In this document: positions 1 to 12,224 of the stretch, one piece after another | Position numbering within the stretch: position 1 is the stretch's first letter | Layout of the letters: every line of letters begins with the position of its first letter | Assembly: GCA_024734555.1 (NCBI GenBank) | Contig: JANPWX010000473.1 | Coordinates: 464,170 to 528,169, forward strand | Origin: Trochalopteron elliotii | Lineage: Eukaryota; Chordata; Aves; Passeriformes; Leiothrichidae | Direction: 5' to 3' | Length of the DNA: 64,000 nt | Notes under the pieces: generated by a model | Database searches by the model: none | Told to the model about the DNA's origin: nothing | The model's input: the letters and a program-made list of their open reading frames with translations, nothing else | Program-made: the position numbers and the translations under genes

Positions 1-2479
1 ATTCAGTTTTGTGGGGTGTAATTTCCTTCGTAAGTACTTCTTATGGGGTCTGATTTAAAATGATGTGCCTGATCATGGAGTGGAATTGTTTTGTGAGTCC
101 TGTTCCTCATGTACTGTAATGATTCTTCTGCCAGAAAAGTACTCGTAGGATAAGGAAGTGCTAAAATGGGCCAAATTAACTGTAAATCTTCATTTATGGG
201 GCTTCAGGTACTGGAAGTATAATCTGTTTTTGAATTCTATTTTAATTACCAAGAAAGCTTGCTCCCTGTTGTTGCTTAATGACACCTTTCATTCCAGACC
301 AATGACAGGTTGTGTCATTCACTGCTGAAATGGATTTAATGCTTATGTTTAAGCCATGTCAGCAGCAAGAAAAGGAAGTTGGCAGGAGAGCAGTGGAGAG
401 TTGACCCTTTATGTACCTGGATCTTTTGGAGATCAGCTTTCCTAGGAAAGATGTGATGGGCAAAGGATGGATGCATGGATGGATGGGGAAGGTCTTCCTC
501 ATTGCCCTTTTGAAAAGCAGAGTGTGTTACCTGTGTGTTCCTGAGGAGCCATGGTGTGCTGGGAGCTTGTGGAGTTGCAGGTTCAGGGCGCAGAGTGTTA
601 GAGAGACTGGGGCTAGAGGGGCTCAGAGAACACTGAGCCTCTGGCTGTGAGCACCCGGGAAGTCATTCAGGGTTTGGGGTCTGACCCCATTCCTGAAGGA
701 TGGATTTAATCCTCCTGTTTCTGGTTCCCTTTCTGTCAACTCTCACGACTCCAGTCAGCTTGCATGGCTTTTACTTGGAAAGGGACAATTCCCATTTATT
801 CTGCTGTTCCTCAGGGAAGAGATGTGGTTCAACATAGTAGCCCAGGAAATTTTCAAGCTGCTCTGAGAAACAGAAGATCCAATACAGGAGCCCATAAGAA
901 ACCCAAGTAGGACAACTTACAATTGAAAGTAAGTTGAAATTGAACTTACAATTGAAATCTTGTTCTAAGATTTTTCTTTTTAACCAATGAAGAACCTGCT
1001 TTAATTACTATATAGTTTCTGGTATTCTATTTCATCCAGTTGTACTGTCATTCAGTTTTTCCAAGTATGAATTTTCCCTTTTTGTTACAAAAAGAGGATT
1101 ATAAAAAGATGCTGCATAAGTAAAGAGTGCACACCTCCTGTGTTAAGGCCTTGCTGTCTTTGTGGTTACTTGGGAGAAACAACCCCTCTTCCAAGGCAAG
1201 CATATCATGAGCATCTCCTTTCAATTGGTTGTATTTTAACTATTAACTATGAAATCCTGAATTAAATATTAATAGATTTTTTTTGCTGAAGTTAATTTTG
1301 TCTATTTGATTTGGGGTCTTTGTTCATTTTCTAAGGCAGCTGCTTAGGCTTTTGCAATACTAGATAATGCTGACTGAACCTCCTATGTTTGTTTGCATTA
1401 TGCTTTTTTTTCATTCTGCAGCTCCAAACGATAGGTTGCAGTAAGTGTTCAATTTCCTGATGAGGCTTAAAAGAACTTTGGCTCTCCAATGCATCAGCAC
1501 ACGACTCCTGTTTTACCATGATAAGAAAGAATTTGCCTTTAGGGAAAAGGAAAATGATTGAATGCATGTGTTTTACATTACTTGAACCATGATCATTTTA
1601 CTGAAACAGGCCAAGACATTAACAAGGGTTTGGCCACGAGGGAATTAAGAGTCAGTCGTGTATCTTATATCCTAGTCAGATGCACTTTATTTTAGCAAAA
1701 TGAATTCAGAGAAGAAAATACCACTTTAGCATTTACATTGCAGTCAGAAGTAATGAAGAATGAGATGAGGTTATACCAAATTCAGTGCCATTATTCATAT
1801 AGATTTGAATTTAAGTCAAAGGCATGTAAAATTTATATCTAAAACTCTGTTCTTTGTAATATATTTATTGTATTATGTAATTCCTGGGTAATTATTTTAG
1901 CCTCCATTTAGACTTTGTGCCATTTTCAGACCTTAGATCCACACCCCTTCAGTAGCTGTCTGGCCACACTCCTCCTTATTCTTAAATTTTGGGGTTTATC
2001 TCTGAGGTGTTGCCTGGGTTGTCTGTTGCTTATCAGTCGTTGAGAATCCATGTGTCACTCTGCTCTGTGAAAGGTTGGGAAGCCACTTGGTTGGCAGTTC
2101 AGATGTTAATCTTGATGTTGTAGGAGGATCCTCTGTACTTTATCAGAGACTGGGTCATCCATCCACTTCCTTTCAAACAACAGCTGCAGTGATGTCCCCT
2201 TTTACAGCATGACATAAGGGACAGGCACTGGACTATTTTGTAAGAAGTGATTCTGTGAAAGATTGAGAATTGTTTGCAGCAGTACTTCATAACTAAGCTG
2301 CTTCCATAGACTAACGTATGCCCATGAACAGGACATGGAAAATTCTGAAGTCTTCCTACCATAAAAAAAGAATGGCACAATTCACAGTGCCTTATTGTTT
2401 AAAACAGCATGATAAAAATGAATCTTCAGGAGATGCAATTCAGTCTTTCTCCTGAAGCTGGTAGGGCATTAGTGGTTTA
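1..2479. other. AT-rich unique DNA, no gene seen
   Basis: No open frame here is long enough, or has enough family character, to call a gene; the longest are under 80 codons. A small GGATG-type run (near 465-485) is the only simple repeat. A pyrimidine-rich stretch ending in AG at about 1421 lies 19 bases before a GTAAGT, but the implied 19-base exon is too short to support alone. Confidence 0.6.
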
Positions 2480-2551
2480 TCATAGAATCATTTAGGTTGA
2501 AAAAGACCCTTAAAATCATATAGTTCAACAATTAACCCAGCACTGCCAAGT
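2480..2551 (-). mobile_element. CR1 LINE 3' tail fragment
   Basis: The plus strand reads CATAGAATCATTTAGGTTGA, followed by an AAAGACCC segment and a stretch ending CCCAGCACTGCCAAG. This is the reverse complement of the well-known CR1 3' end, so the element lies on the minus strand. Only about 70 bases are recognisable, which fits the strong 5' truncation usual for CR1 copies. Sequence beyond 2551 no longer follows the family, so the truncation point is close to there. Identification is from memory of the CR1 consensus, not from a search. Confidence 0.85.
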
Positions 2552-4936
2552 CTGCTGTTAACTGGAAATGGTTGCCTCATTGTTTAGAGAATGGTCCCAT
2601 GGACTCTTGGAGGTGCTGGGCTGCCCTGGGAGTCTCCATGCAGAACACAACCAGTGCAGCTTGAGCCAGCTCTGTGTTCCTGGGCATCTCTTGGTGTGAG
2701 CCCTCAGCCAAGCCCTATTTCTTCATGGATGCTGGTGAGACACACGGAGACAATGTGTTTTAAAAGCTGAAATGCTTGCAGTCTGCATGTTTATGTTCAC
2801 TAACTGCATAGAGCAGAGCCTTTGGCTGTTTATGTCAGTCTGTGCTGATACTTGCATCTCTGTATGGGTCTGTTGGTAGCTTTCCTGTAAAATGTATGTA
2901 GTTCTAATGAGAGACCTTATGAGACCACAGCTCTTGGGATGTTTCCTCATACGTGCCCAGAGTTCCACACTTATCTAAAAAAGAAACTGTTTAAAGCTCC
3001 AGCCAGGCTTTCTGGTGGTAGATTTTGGAAGGCCTTTCATTTTCCCTGTGCTGTCAGGGTTTCCTGGCGGGGACACAGGAACTTTAGGCCTCATGAAACA
3101 TGCGGCATTAACCTGCGATATCAAGATTTTCACTGCAACATAAGCTGTCACCCAGGAAAACAGTGTACAATGCATTTGTGAAATGTATGAAAAGAAGTTC
3201 AGGAATTCAGTTAATTAACCACATCAGTTTCTTAACGTGATCAATTTTAATTAAACTGAATTTTAATAGAGATCTGTGTAGTCTGTAGAGAGCAATTGCT
3301 AATTCTACAAAGCATGTGCTGCTTTTCACTTCAGATTTGCTCCCATCTAATTAATATGGATAGGGCATTAAGCCTTTTTGGACTCTGGTGGTTTTCATTT
3401 CATGACTATTAATGATTTTAATGAACTAGACTAATTCAGTAGTTTTCATCCTAGTGTTTCAGAGCTTTGTTCATCACAAATTTCAGGTTTATAATTGGTT
3501 TCCAGGTCTTAACAGTGGTCATTGATCAGCTTCAGCAGTTTCTTTTACAACCCACTAGGAACATAAGAAAAGGTTTTAACCCTTTGTTAGCAGAAGGGCA
3601 CATCAAAACTGCCTCACTATCAGAGAAAGAAGATGGGATCTGGGAGTTCACTGAACATTTTGAGTCTGAAAGCAAGTTGTGTAAAAATGTTGCCATTTGA
3701 AATGTGAAATGAATCTGAACATATCATTATGTCACACAGTTTACAAGATGAAGGACCTGATTTTGGAGTGTTCCTCCTGGCAGGTATTATACCAATACAG
3801 AACCATCTTAGAGCACATCTGTTCTAACGTATGTGATATATGTGTGGCTGTGAAAAGTGTGGAGACTCCCTGTTCATTCAAAATTTAATCAAAAGACCTT
3901 TTTAACTTTTTTGGTACCTTATTTGTTTAGCTCAGAAAGCCGTCAGAGGTTCACCTCTCTGACTGGCACAAAGTGTCCTTCTCTCAGTAAATGCCTTTCA
4001 TGTGCTGTGTATTATTACTAACAGCAAACACCTTCTTTCTGTAGGACTTAACTCTGCTGTTGACAGAAATAAAAATGCATATATGTTACTTTTGTCTTTA
4101 AAAATAAAATTTTCAGTAGGGTTTGAGCAAAATAGCTTGTACTTGTTGAACAAGTTTTATTGATTCCTACACAAAACATTTCTGCTGGGAGTTCTCATTC
4201 AACAAACAAACCCCTGTTTTTATTCATTCTTTTGGCTACCTGCACTGCCTTTGTGGCCCTTGGGAACTTTAGGACAACCAGTTCTGAGGAAGCAAATAAT
4301 ATCAGGGGTCAGTTTTGAGGTAGCTGGTCATCTTAGACTTGGGAAAATTATTTTTAAAAATTGCAGTTTTGTTTTAGGTTAAACACTTTACCAGCTACAT
4401 GGAATGTTTTGCTGTTGCTGCAGACACTGTGCTGAGCCATGGAAATAAGAAGCAGCCACGTGTCCTGGTGTCATGGTGATGGTATTGATGTTTTGTTTTT
4501 TGAACATCTTGATCCCTGCCCAAGACTGAGTGTAGAAGGCAGGAGAATGTGGTTAGATTGCTACAGAGTGTGCTCAGCAGTCATCTGGCCATGTGCAGGG
4601 CACTGACTTTCCTTCAAATGAGTCAGGCAGAAATTGTACTCTACAAGTCTCTTGTGCATTTGCATGCCAACATTTTAATTTCTCTTTCTCATGGGCCATG
4701 CACATTTGGAGTCAGTGAAGATGAAACATTTCACACCAGCAATTTCGTAAGGTTTATATACATTCCTAGTCTTCAATTATGTGATTTCTAAGTGTTAATG
4801 ACAGCTTGGAATAACTGGCAGAGATAAATACTGGCAATGTGGGGGAAAAAAAAAAAAGTGTACATCTTTTCCAGAGGCAGATCAGACACCCCAAATATGA
4901 ATCTGCAGTAAAGCCTCCACCCAGGAGGCCATGAAT
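2552..4936. other. Unique AT-rich DNA with a TAAT-rich patch
   Basis: No gene is recognised. The stretch 3205-3435 holds many TAAT/ATTA cores, including the palindrome GTTAATTAAC at 3210-3219, further TTTAATTAAA and TAATTAATAT sites, and ATTAATGATTTTAATG near 3407-3422. Such clustering is compatible with a homeodomain-bound element, but it is also expected in AT-rich sequence. A run of A (4849-4858) follows five Gs and is plain low complexity. Confidence 0.45.
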
Positions 4937-4983
4937 TAAGGCTGATAAGTAATGTGTGGTAAGTAAGGCTGATAAGTAATGTG
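4937..4983 (+). repeat. Two-copy 27-bp tandem duplication
   Basis: The 20-mer TAAGGCTGATAAGTAATGTG occurs at 4937-4956 and again, unchanged, at 4964-4983, a period of 27 bases. Each copy contains a GATAAG motif, the core recognised by GATA factors. The exact identity of the two copies suggests a recent slippage duplication. A regulatory role is conjecture. Confidence 0.85.
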
Positions 4984-7189
4984 AATTCTCATTCAAATTC
5001 TACCAGAATAAATAATAGCAACGTTGATGTAATACTAGAGGTATATTTTGTATGCTTAGTGCAGAATGGAACTGGATTTGTGCTGCTTCATCATTCTGGG
5101 TTGGTACCATTTGCCCATCATCTACCACTGCACATTGGGTAATTGTGTTCAAGTTCTGAATGGATAAGAGCAACTTACAAGAGAGAAAGGCTTATTATAT
5201 TCAGAAGATTAAACAATGATCGTAACTATTCCTACTGGTCCTATAATCTCTGCAGGCATTAGCATAGGGTTCCCATTCCTTCAGAAAGTCACTTTGCTCT
5301 CTGACAGAAGGATCTCTTTCCTACTGCTGCCAGCTGTAATCTCTGTGCTTGTACCTCAGATGAGAAGATTCTTATCCAACTGCTCTGTGGTTTGGAAATG
5401 TCTGTTTCAGCACTGATGTGTGCGACTCTATCAGCTGCAGTAAAGATCAATTATGCTTTCCAGCTGTTAACCCCGCTTCAGTCTTTGACAGGATTTGGTT
5501 TTAGCTGCCCTCAGACTGTGTCACTTTAAAAATATGACAAGAATATAATGTATGGATGTATAAGACCAAATTGTCAGATTGTTAAGCAATAAAGGTGAAA
5601 AAAATTCTAATGACTTTCATTATTCTCTGAAACAATGCTCTTTTTTCACTTGTTTTATTCATTCACTCAGCACTTTTAGCATTTTTAACATATCTAAAAC
5701 AGCGCTGTCACAATTAAAGCCAAGAAACTTGCAAGTCCTAGGCTCTAGTGAGTAAGGTAGTGAAAGATGGTGAATGGCATTTGACATTTAATGGCTCAGT
5801 ATTTTCACTGAAAAGTGAACAGAAAGTCTCATTTTATTTACTTGCTCTTTGTGAGGTTTTACCTTATGTGAAGCCCAGCAATCTTCTGTTATAAAATGCT
5901 GAGATGATTTCTTGATGGTGAGCGGGAGTTTTGCCCATAGGCTTATTAAATTTCAAGGAAGTGGAGTTATCCTTGAGTTTCTACTGCATCTTGAAATAGA
6001 TTTGAAGACCTCTGTAAAAATGCATGAGAAAATCCTTCTGCACAAAATTAGCAAAGTGGAATGCTTCCAGCTCTTGGTCTCTTTCCCTGTGTCTCTCTGT
6101 GTGCCTTCCAGGACAGACTCCTGGGAGGTGAGGAGTGTACTGACTTTATGATGACCTGCAGCAAGATTTGCACGACACTATCTGTGTGTGTGTGTGCCTC
6201 AGGCAGGATTTATTCATTCCATGTGATTTTCAATGGGCTGCAATGGTTCTGTAAAGTCAGGAATCATTCTAAATGGAAGGATTAAGAGCTGGGTTTACAG
6301 CTGTAAGAAATACAGACATGAAACCATGGTTTATAATCTATTAATTCCCTTTCAGTGATGAGTGTAAATGTTAATGTGCTGACATAAAATACATTGACAC
6401 TGAGACACCAGTGTTAAAGATATTGTATAGGTAAATTTTCAATCTTATAGTGTGGTCCACAAGAATTGACAAAAATGTGTTTCAGGGAGAGTGTAAATAA
6501 GGACAGGTATTGTCTTATTAGAAAGAGTTTTAACCATTATGATTGGTTGGCTGTTGCCAACTCAGTAGACCAAAATTGTGCTAAAAAAACAGATTCCAAA
6601 TTTTTTCAATTAAGTCAGAAGTGCCCCTTTCAGTTTGCAGGTTCTCCCCTTGATATAATGGAAATGCTACTGAACACAGTAAAATAAAAGGAACAGCATG
6701 ATGGGGACATACAGAAAATATTTTATTAAAATTCAGCAAACTGCAATCTTCTATATTTAAGGACTTGGCATTGGGATCAGAGGGGAGGAAAACTGTTAAA
6801 AATTATACCAGAAATGGACAGAACTATGTTATATCTAATATCTATATATAGATATAAAATATATAGTATATAGCTAATACAGTTCTGAACATGGTGTTGC
6901 TGCAACAGAAAAAGAGCTGTGATGTAGAAAATGGTAATGTTTGAAATGTCTAGATAGCAGTTTTCCTTTTTCTTTTATTATTGCAGTCAGCATAGTCACA
7001 AAAAGTAGCTCTCATGATGTCATAAACTTTACTGAAGAAAGCAGTGTCTATCTTGAATTATTTATTTTACATAAAACATTTATAAAGTGCTACTAGACAA
7101 CATGGAAGAGCAGTATAGTAAAATCAATAAGCATTAAAATCAGAATGAATTTGGGCACTTCATACATTCTGTGGGATTATTCGTCATCT
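4984..7189. other. Unique DNA with an AT microsatellite-like patch
   Basis: No gene is recognised. At 6832-6885 the sequence becomes a TATA/ATCTATA low-complexity patch containing the self-complementary stretch ATCTATATATAGAT. A short TG run lies at 6183-6193. The remainder is ordinary AT-rich DNA. Confidence 0.55.
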
Positions 7190-7560
7190 GTGCCTTATAT
7201 GTGATTTCAAACCACCTTTGTTGCAACCCTTGATCCCATGGCCACTCTGGGGAGGCTCCCAGTGTTTGAACAATGCTGCTGGACTGTCCTCAGTTGGCTC
7301 CCAGCTATTGCCAAGGGACTGTTTTCCATTTGGGAGCTGCATGTCATGGTTTGTGGTGGCTTTCCTGTGCTCCCCTCTCCACCTCCACTGCCTTTCCCGT
7401 GCTGTTGAGAGCCGGTATTCCTGCAGAAGCTGGAAGTATAGCACAGGGTTGGCTGACCTGGCCCATGGAGCACTGTCCCCATGGTTGGGGATCCCCCAGC
7501 TACTGCTATAGCAGAGCTGTAGGTCCCAAGATCTCCCTTGGAACAGCAGAGTAAGGACCA
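7190..7560. other. GC-rich block of unknown origin
   Basis: Base composition rises abruptly against the AT-rich flanks, and overlapping frames of 93 to 131 codons stay open on both strands. Opposed open frames in several registers are what GC-rich, CpG-poor DNA gives by chance, and none of the predicted peptides looks like a known family. The block could be a decayed LTR or other retroelement piece: TGTCATGGTTTG near 7347 has the look of an avian LTR edge, but I could not identify a matching second end. No function is assigned. Confidence 0.35.
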
Positions 7561-7657
7561 AGGAAATGACCTATTGCAATGAGCAGTGATTGCTGATGTC
7601 AAGTTTGGAAAGATGATAAAATTTGCAATGCAAGAAATAAACAGCAGCTAAGGAGTT

Positions 7658-7713
7658 CAAATAATATGGAAAGACATAATGATATGTCCAAATAATTCCA
7701 AATAATATGGAAA
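7658..7713 (+). repeat. Short direct repeat, 41-bp period
   Basis: CAAATAATATGGAAA occurs at 7658-7672 and 7699-7713, with a partial third copy (CCAAATAATTCC) between them. A small inverted repeat, GACATA-ATGA-TATGTC, sits between the copies at 7673-7688. This is a local duplication with no recognised family. Confidence 0.75.
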
Positions 7714-10567
7714 TGACTTTTGTTCTAACAGGATAAATCAAATACCTCTGCAGTTATCTGAGCTAATGGCATCACACAAATATGGGATATCTATCAAATA
7801 ACATGGTGCATACAGTGCCCATAAATGACATCACTGTTGAAAATCTGAGAATCTGTGTGTACAAGACAGAGGCACTGGATGTGAAATACACAGTTTGGAA
7901 AGTGAAATGAGATCATTGTGTTACACACACAAAAACTCTGCAGTGTCCACTCTGGTGTCACTTTTCTGTCATTTTTTAAATTGCTGAGTGGTAGTTTTGC
8001 TATGAGGTGGTGCCAGTGCAGCCAAATATCTCTTGGAGAGTGCTGTTTTGTCCCTTCATGCCATTCTCAGGGGCAAGTTCTCTTCAGTTCACCCTCTGCT
8101 GAGATTCGTGCCCTGGTGAGGTCTTTGTGCATGCTGTGTGCAGCATTCCTCATCTGCTCTGTCACTGGTTTGTTTCAGGGTGATGTCTCTGCATTTCCTC
8201 ACTCAGTCCAGCGGAGTTCCCCAGAGGCAGCATTGGGGAACGCCTGCTGATAAGCTGTCAATAGACTTCCCAGTAATAACCTTTCCCAGTAATACCCCGA
8301 GAGATGTTTTGTGCTCTGCTGTGATTTCTTGGAATGTGATTTGTTGGTGGGATATAATAGTTCCATTCTAGTTTCTAGACTATCGCCCAGCAGACAGACT
8401 TCATACTTGTACCTCTTCTTCTTGGTAATCCTGATGGCTCCAGATTGCAGTCACAATTAAGCATCTGACAATAACTTTTATATTAGAGACTTCAGGCCAC
8501 CTGCCAAGGGCAAAAAATGCTAGTAAAAACTTACTTTAATTTGGAGCAAATCTAAACTATTTGTTGTCTCCTCTCAATGAAAAGGGAAATTTGAGCAAAT
8601 CATATGAGCCCAAAAAGGAGACTGCTGCTTCACTACTTTTCCCATATAAATTTAAACTTGGATCTCTCAGAAAATTGACTGTAAGACTAGGCAACAGATT
8701 CATTTTTTGATGATGGAGGTTTTATTTTGGTTTGGTTTTGTCTTACTAAATATTTATATATTTTGTTCTAACTGAAGGAGTATCAACAGCAGAAACTGAG
8801 AGCACAGAGGCAGAGGCTGGGTGTGAGCTTGGTATGTGGAGTGAGAAATGAAAGTTCAGATTTCCTTAAGCAGAGAAATATATTGAATCTGGCCTTGCAC
8901 TGCTGTTACTGGAAAATGCTGTTTATAACTGACAAGTAAGAATATTCACCTTCAAAAACGGTTTTTCCCTCTTTAAGACTATTTTGCTCGGTTTCTCACA
9001 GCTCTTTTCTTTTTAGAGTTTCTGTCTTGTCTTCTGATTGCTGTGATATTTCTAGACACATTAGCCTGTTGTATGAGGGTGAAAAGCGGTATTAATTTTT
9101 AGAGCTAACTGAACAGCTATTTGTTATTTTAGAATATTTGTTCTAAATGACATCTTAGTTTTTTTAGAAATTTGTTCTTTCCCAGGCTCTCTGGTTAGTT
9201 ATAGCCTGCTGACTGGTTGCAAGGAAAATACTTTGAAATTTACAGAAATAATAACTAGAATAAGAAAACCAATTTGTGGACTCTGCAGAATTTATTGTGT
9301 GAATTTGGTTTGAGTTTTGTTCCTTTTTTTCAATTGTTATTTTTAAACTAAACATGTCTGTTCTCTGAAATGAATACACAGTATAGCATTATTATCCAAT
9401 TAAAAGAACCATCTGGCTAAATGTTAAATATAAATAAAGTGCTGGTTAATCAGTGGAACTGATGTTCTCCTGAAAGCCCCAGCGTGTTTCATATACCACT
9501 ACTCTCTGCCACACATTGGTCACTTTTGCTCGCAGTGCTCGGACCAAGACACACGGATGGTTTTTGTCCAGGCTTTAAGACAGCACTCTATAATGCAGGA
9601 ACTCAGTCTGTGTTGCCTCCTCACTGCTAGTTGTTCTTCTTTGCCACTGCTGAACAAAGTGTGGGAGTGCAAAAGGGGGTGACAAAACAGTGACACCGGG
9701 CAAGGTCACCTGGAGCTCACCTTTCACTGCTGAGCAGGCTACTGCTCTTCACTAAATTCTGATGAGTTCACTCCTCCAAGAGTGGGTGGCCATGGCAAAG
9801 ATAAGATTTGCTTGCTTACTTTTGGTAGCAGGATAAAGGTGATGCTTTGTGCCTGAAAATACACAGTAGCAGTGAATTCTGTCTTGGAAAGCATTTTGAG
9901 CTTATTCTCAAGGTGGCAAAATCTGTTTTTTGCATGTGCTGTGTGGATTCCAACCACATGATGATGCTTTAGATTTAAATTTAGTGACTTACAAGGAATG
10001 TGGAGGTGATAACTTTGAAAGAAGTGATCACAAGTGATTCAGTTTAAATTACATGGAAGAAGGTGCATGAATATCAAAGTAATGTCAGAAGGGAAGAATT
10101 TAGAAATGTATTGGTTAAGGATGGATAGATGAAGTGCTCTGAAGAGTTTAGGGAATTGAGCGCATGGAAATGGAAAGCTCTGGAACTTCAGTTTAAAAAA
10201 TTCCAATGAAATGGTCAATCAAGTACCTAATTACAGAGCATCAGACAGAGTTACAACAGAAATAATTTAGGGCCAAAATTAAAGGATGCAACCCATAAAC
10301 AATCATATTCCTTGCGTACCCCAAAACAATAATTAAGCTAATGCAGATCTGGTGGGAGAACAAATGGGCATAATTTTGCATTGAATAAATTCAGGTTGAA
10401 AACTAGTTATTGAGAATCTGGCACAGCTCTCAAAAAGAAGCACCAGGAGACAGAAGACCTAAGTGGTGCTACAGTGGAGCCCAATGTTCTCTTCAAAAGT
10501 CTTACCTAAAAAAAGGATGTAAGCTGCCTCTGGTATTTTTATGCACAATTCTGTATCTGTATCATGC
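7714..10567. other. Unique AT-rich DNA, no gene seen
   Basis: The longest open frame, 110 codons at 7918-8250, does not resemble a known protein and lacks convincing splice or start context. Around 10240-10420 the sequence is rich in TAAT and AATTA cores and has the look of non-coding conserved DNA, but this is an impression only. Confidence 0.5.
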
Positions 10568-10617
10568 AGTACAGTAGGTTTGCCCTCAAAAAGTGTTTGC
10601 TCCAAACCTACTGTACT
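10568..10617. repeat. Perfect 15-bp inverted repeat (hairpin)
   Basis: AGTACAGTAGGTTTG at 10568-10582 is the exact reverse complement of CAAACCTACTGTACT at 10603-10617, separated by a 20-base loop. The arms contain TA followed by CAGTAGG, which recalls the TA-flanked CAG-type ends of pogo/Tigger-like Tc1-mariner elements, so a tiny MITE remnant is one explanation. A structured RNA or chance dyad are others. The stem is shorter than a usual microRNA precursor. Confidence 0.8.
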
Positions 10618-11458
10618 TTTTCAAGACTCTCGTTGACTATAGTTAGGCTTTGAATTCTGTCCTAGAGCAGCAAGTGGGGTTTAACTTGCACAGCTTCTAT
10701 TACCTCAGCTGAAGGTGTTCCTTGTTTTCCACTTCTTGCCCAGTAAAGCCTAAGAGAAAGCAAAGTTTGATTACCAATATTTTGCACGTATCAGCTGAAG
10801 CTTGGAACACAACGTGACAACCAGTATCAAACTTGACAGCTCAGCACTAGCTGGAGGTTGTGTGTGTGTGTGTAGGAGTGACAGGGAAAGGGGGACCTGG
10901 AGTCCTGCCTTCCCTCATGCCTCACTTGATTCCCCTCAGACTTCAAGAAACTCTATACCTCTGACTTTTATTACACTTCTCTAGAAACTTGCATTAAATG
11001 AATAGTCTTTTAAAGGTGTGCAGGTTATTTTATGTGAAAATAGCAGAAGTCTAGAAGTGCATAGCCCTATGTTGGGGTATTTTTATTTCAAAACCTGCTT
11101 CATGCTAAAAAAAAAAAATAATCCATTGCAACAAGCAGGAATAGTCATTGGTTTTAATTAAATAATTTGTTTAGCTGATGCATAGAAATACCCAGAGTCC
11201 TGGTACCTAGAAAATCAACTAATAGCTCCAGCACCCCTTCATGTTTTATATTTTGGGAACCCAACGGGTGTATACTTTGCAAACATTTGAAATCAGTAGT
11301 AGCAAAGCTACTGTAGAGGATATAACACAGAAAACAGAAAGAAAATATTGTCTACTGTAGTACCCAAAATATTTTAGCTAGGTATATGAGAACTTTGAAA
11401 TTTGCTTTAAGGGCTGTGTAGTTAAACACTTTTTAAATGTGCTGCTTAATTTTTCCTT

Positions 11459-11564
11459 GCATTGTAATTCATTGTTGGCCTTTTCTGCAATGAATTGTCG
11501 GGATTAACCAATAAATCAGCAGAAAAGACATGCCAATTTCCTCAACAGTTGACAAATTACAATG
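11459..11564. repeat. Imperfect palindrome of about 105 bp
   Basis: CATTGTAATT (11460-11469) is matched by AATTACAATG (11555-11564), and TTTTCTGC (11481-11488) by GCAGAAAA (11519-11526), with a weaker TTGGC/GCCAA pairing between. The arms differ in length, so this is a decayed inverted repeat and not a simple hairpin. A degraded MITE or a dyad-symmetric enhancer are both possible. Confidence 0.55.
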
Positions 11565-12180
11565 TGGGCAAAGTACTGTATGTATTATTTGGGTTTTTTA
11601 AAATTTATTTCATGAGGAAGGCTAACATTCAAACGCCCCAAACTCATGCTGGTTTTATTTGTTAATATTGCATTTAATTATGTTCTGCTTTTTCTCAAGT
11701 AGCATTTGTAAATGTGTAAATAATAGTCATTATCAATATCAAAGTAATACAAGTAATCAATTTGTGGATATTTACTTAAAAATAGTATTATTTGGGAATA
11801 GAAGGTTTGTAATTTAAAGGTTTTTTCTTCCTAGAACTTCATTTTAATAGACGACCTTTGAATTGGGTGTATTTTTTCAGAATATATAAAGCAAAATTTT
11901 GGGTTTGGATACTGTAGTTCTGAATTATTTAAATACTTGCATTCTGGTTTCCACACATTCATTATTTCCTAGTGTTTAGGGATTGTAGTCGTGCAGTCAA
12001 ACTAGGCAAGGTATCTGCTGTGCACAGATCCTGTATCTGTATTTACAAATAGGTATTTAGCAGGCCATTTGTAAGTAGCACTTGTGTGAGAAATCATGAT
12101 AAATAATCATGCAAATTAGCCCCTTAATTGTGCATTACCTTGGATTTCTCCATTCTTAACTCTCATTGCCTGCAAAGGTT

Positions 12181-12224
12181 GAAACAATAAATACAATCCT
12201 GTTGCTCCTCAGGATTATTGTTTC
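12181..12224. repeat. SOX-motif inverted repeat
   Basis: GAAACAATAA plus ATCCT (within 12181-12200) is the reverse complement of AGGATTATTGTTTC (12211-12224), apart from a five-base insertion in the left arm. Both arms carry the ACAAT/ATTGT core bound by SOX-family HMG proteins, in opposed orientation. Just upstream, at 12109-12116, is ATGCAAAT, the POU/octamer site, followed by TTAATTGTGCATTA. Neighbouring octamer and SOX motifs are typical of some neural and pluripotency enhancers; function here is inference. Confidence 0.6.

Noticed and set aside
7184..7602. Overlapping frames of 93-131 codons on both strands
   Set aside because: Several opposed frames open in the same GC-rich block indicate few stop codons from composition, not coding; peptides are unrecognised.
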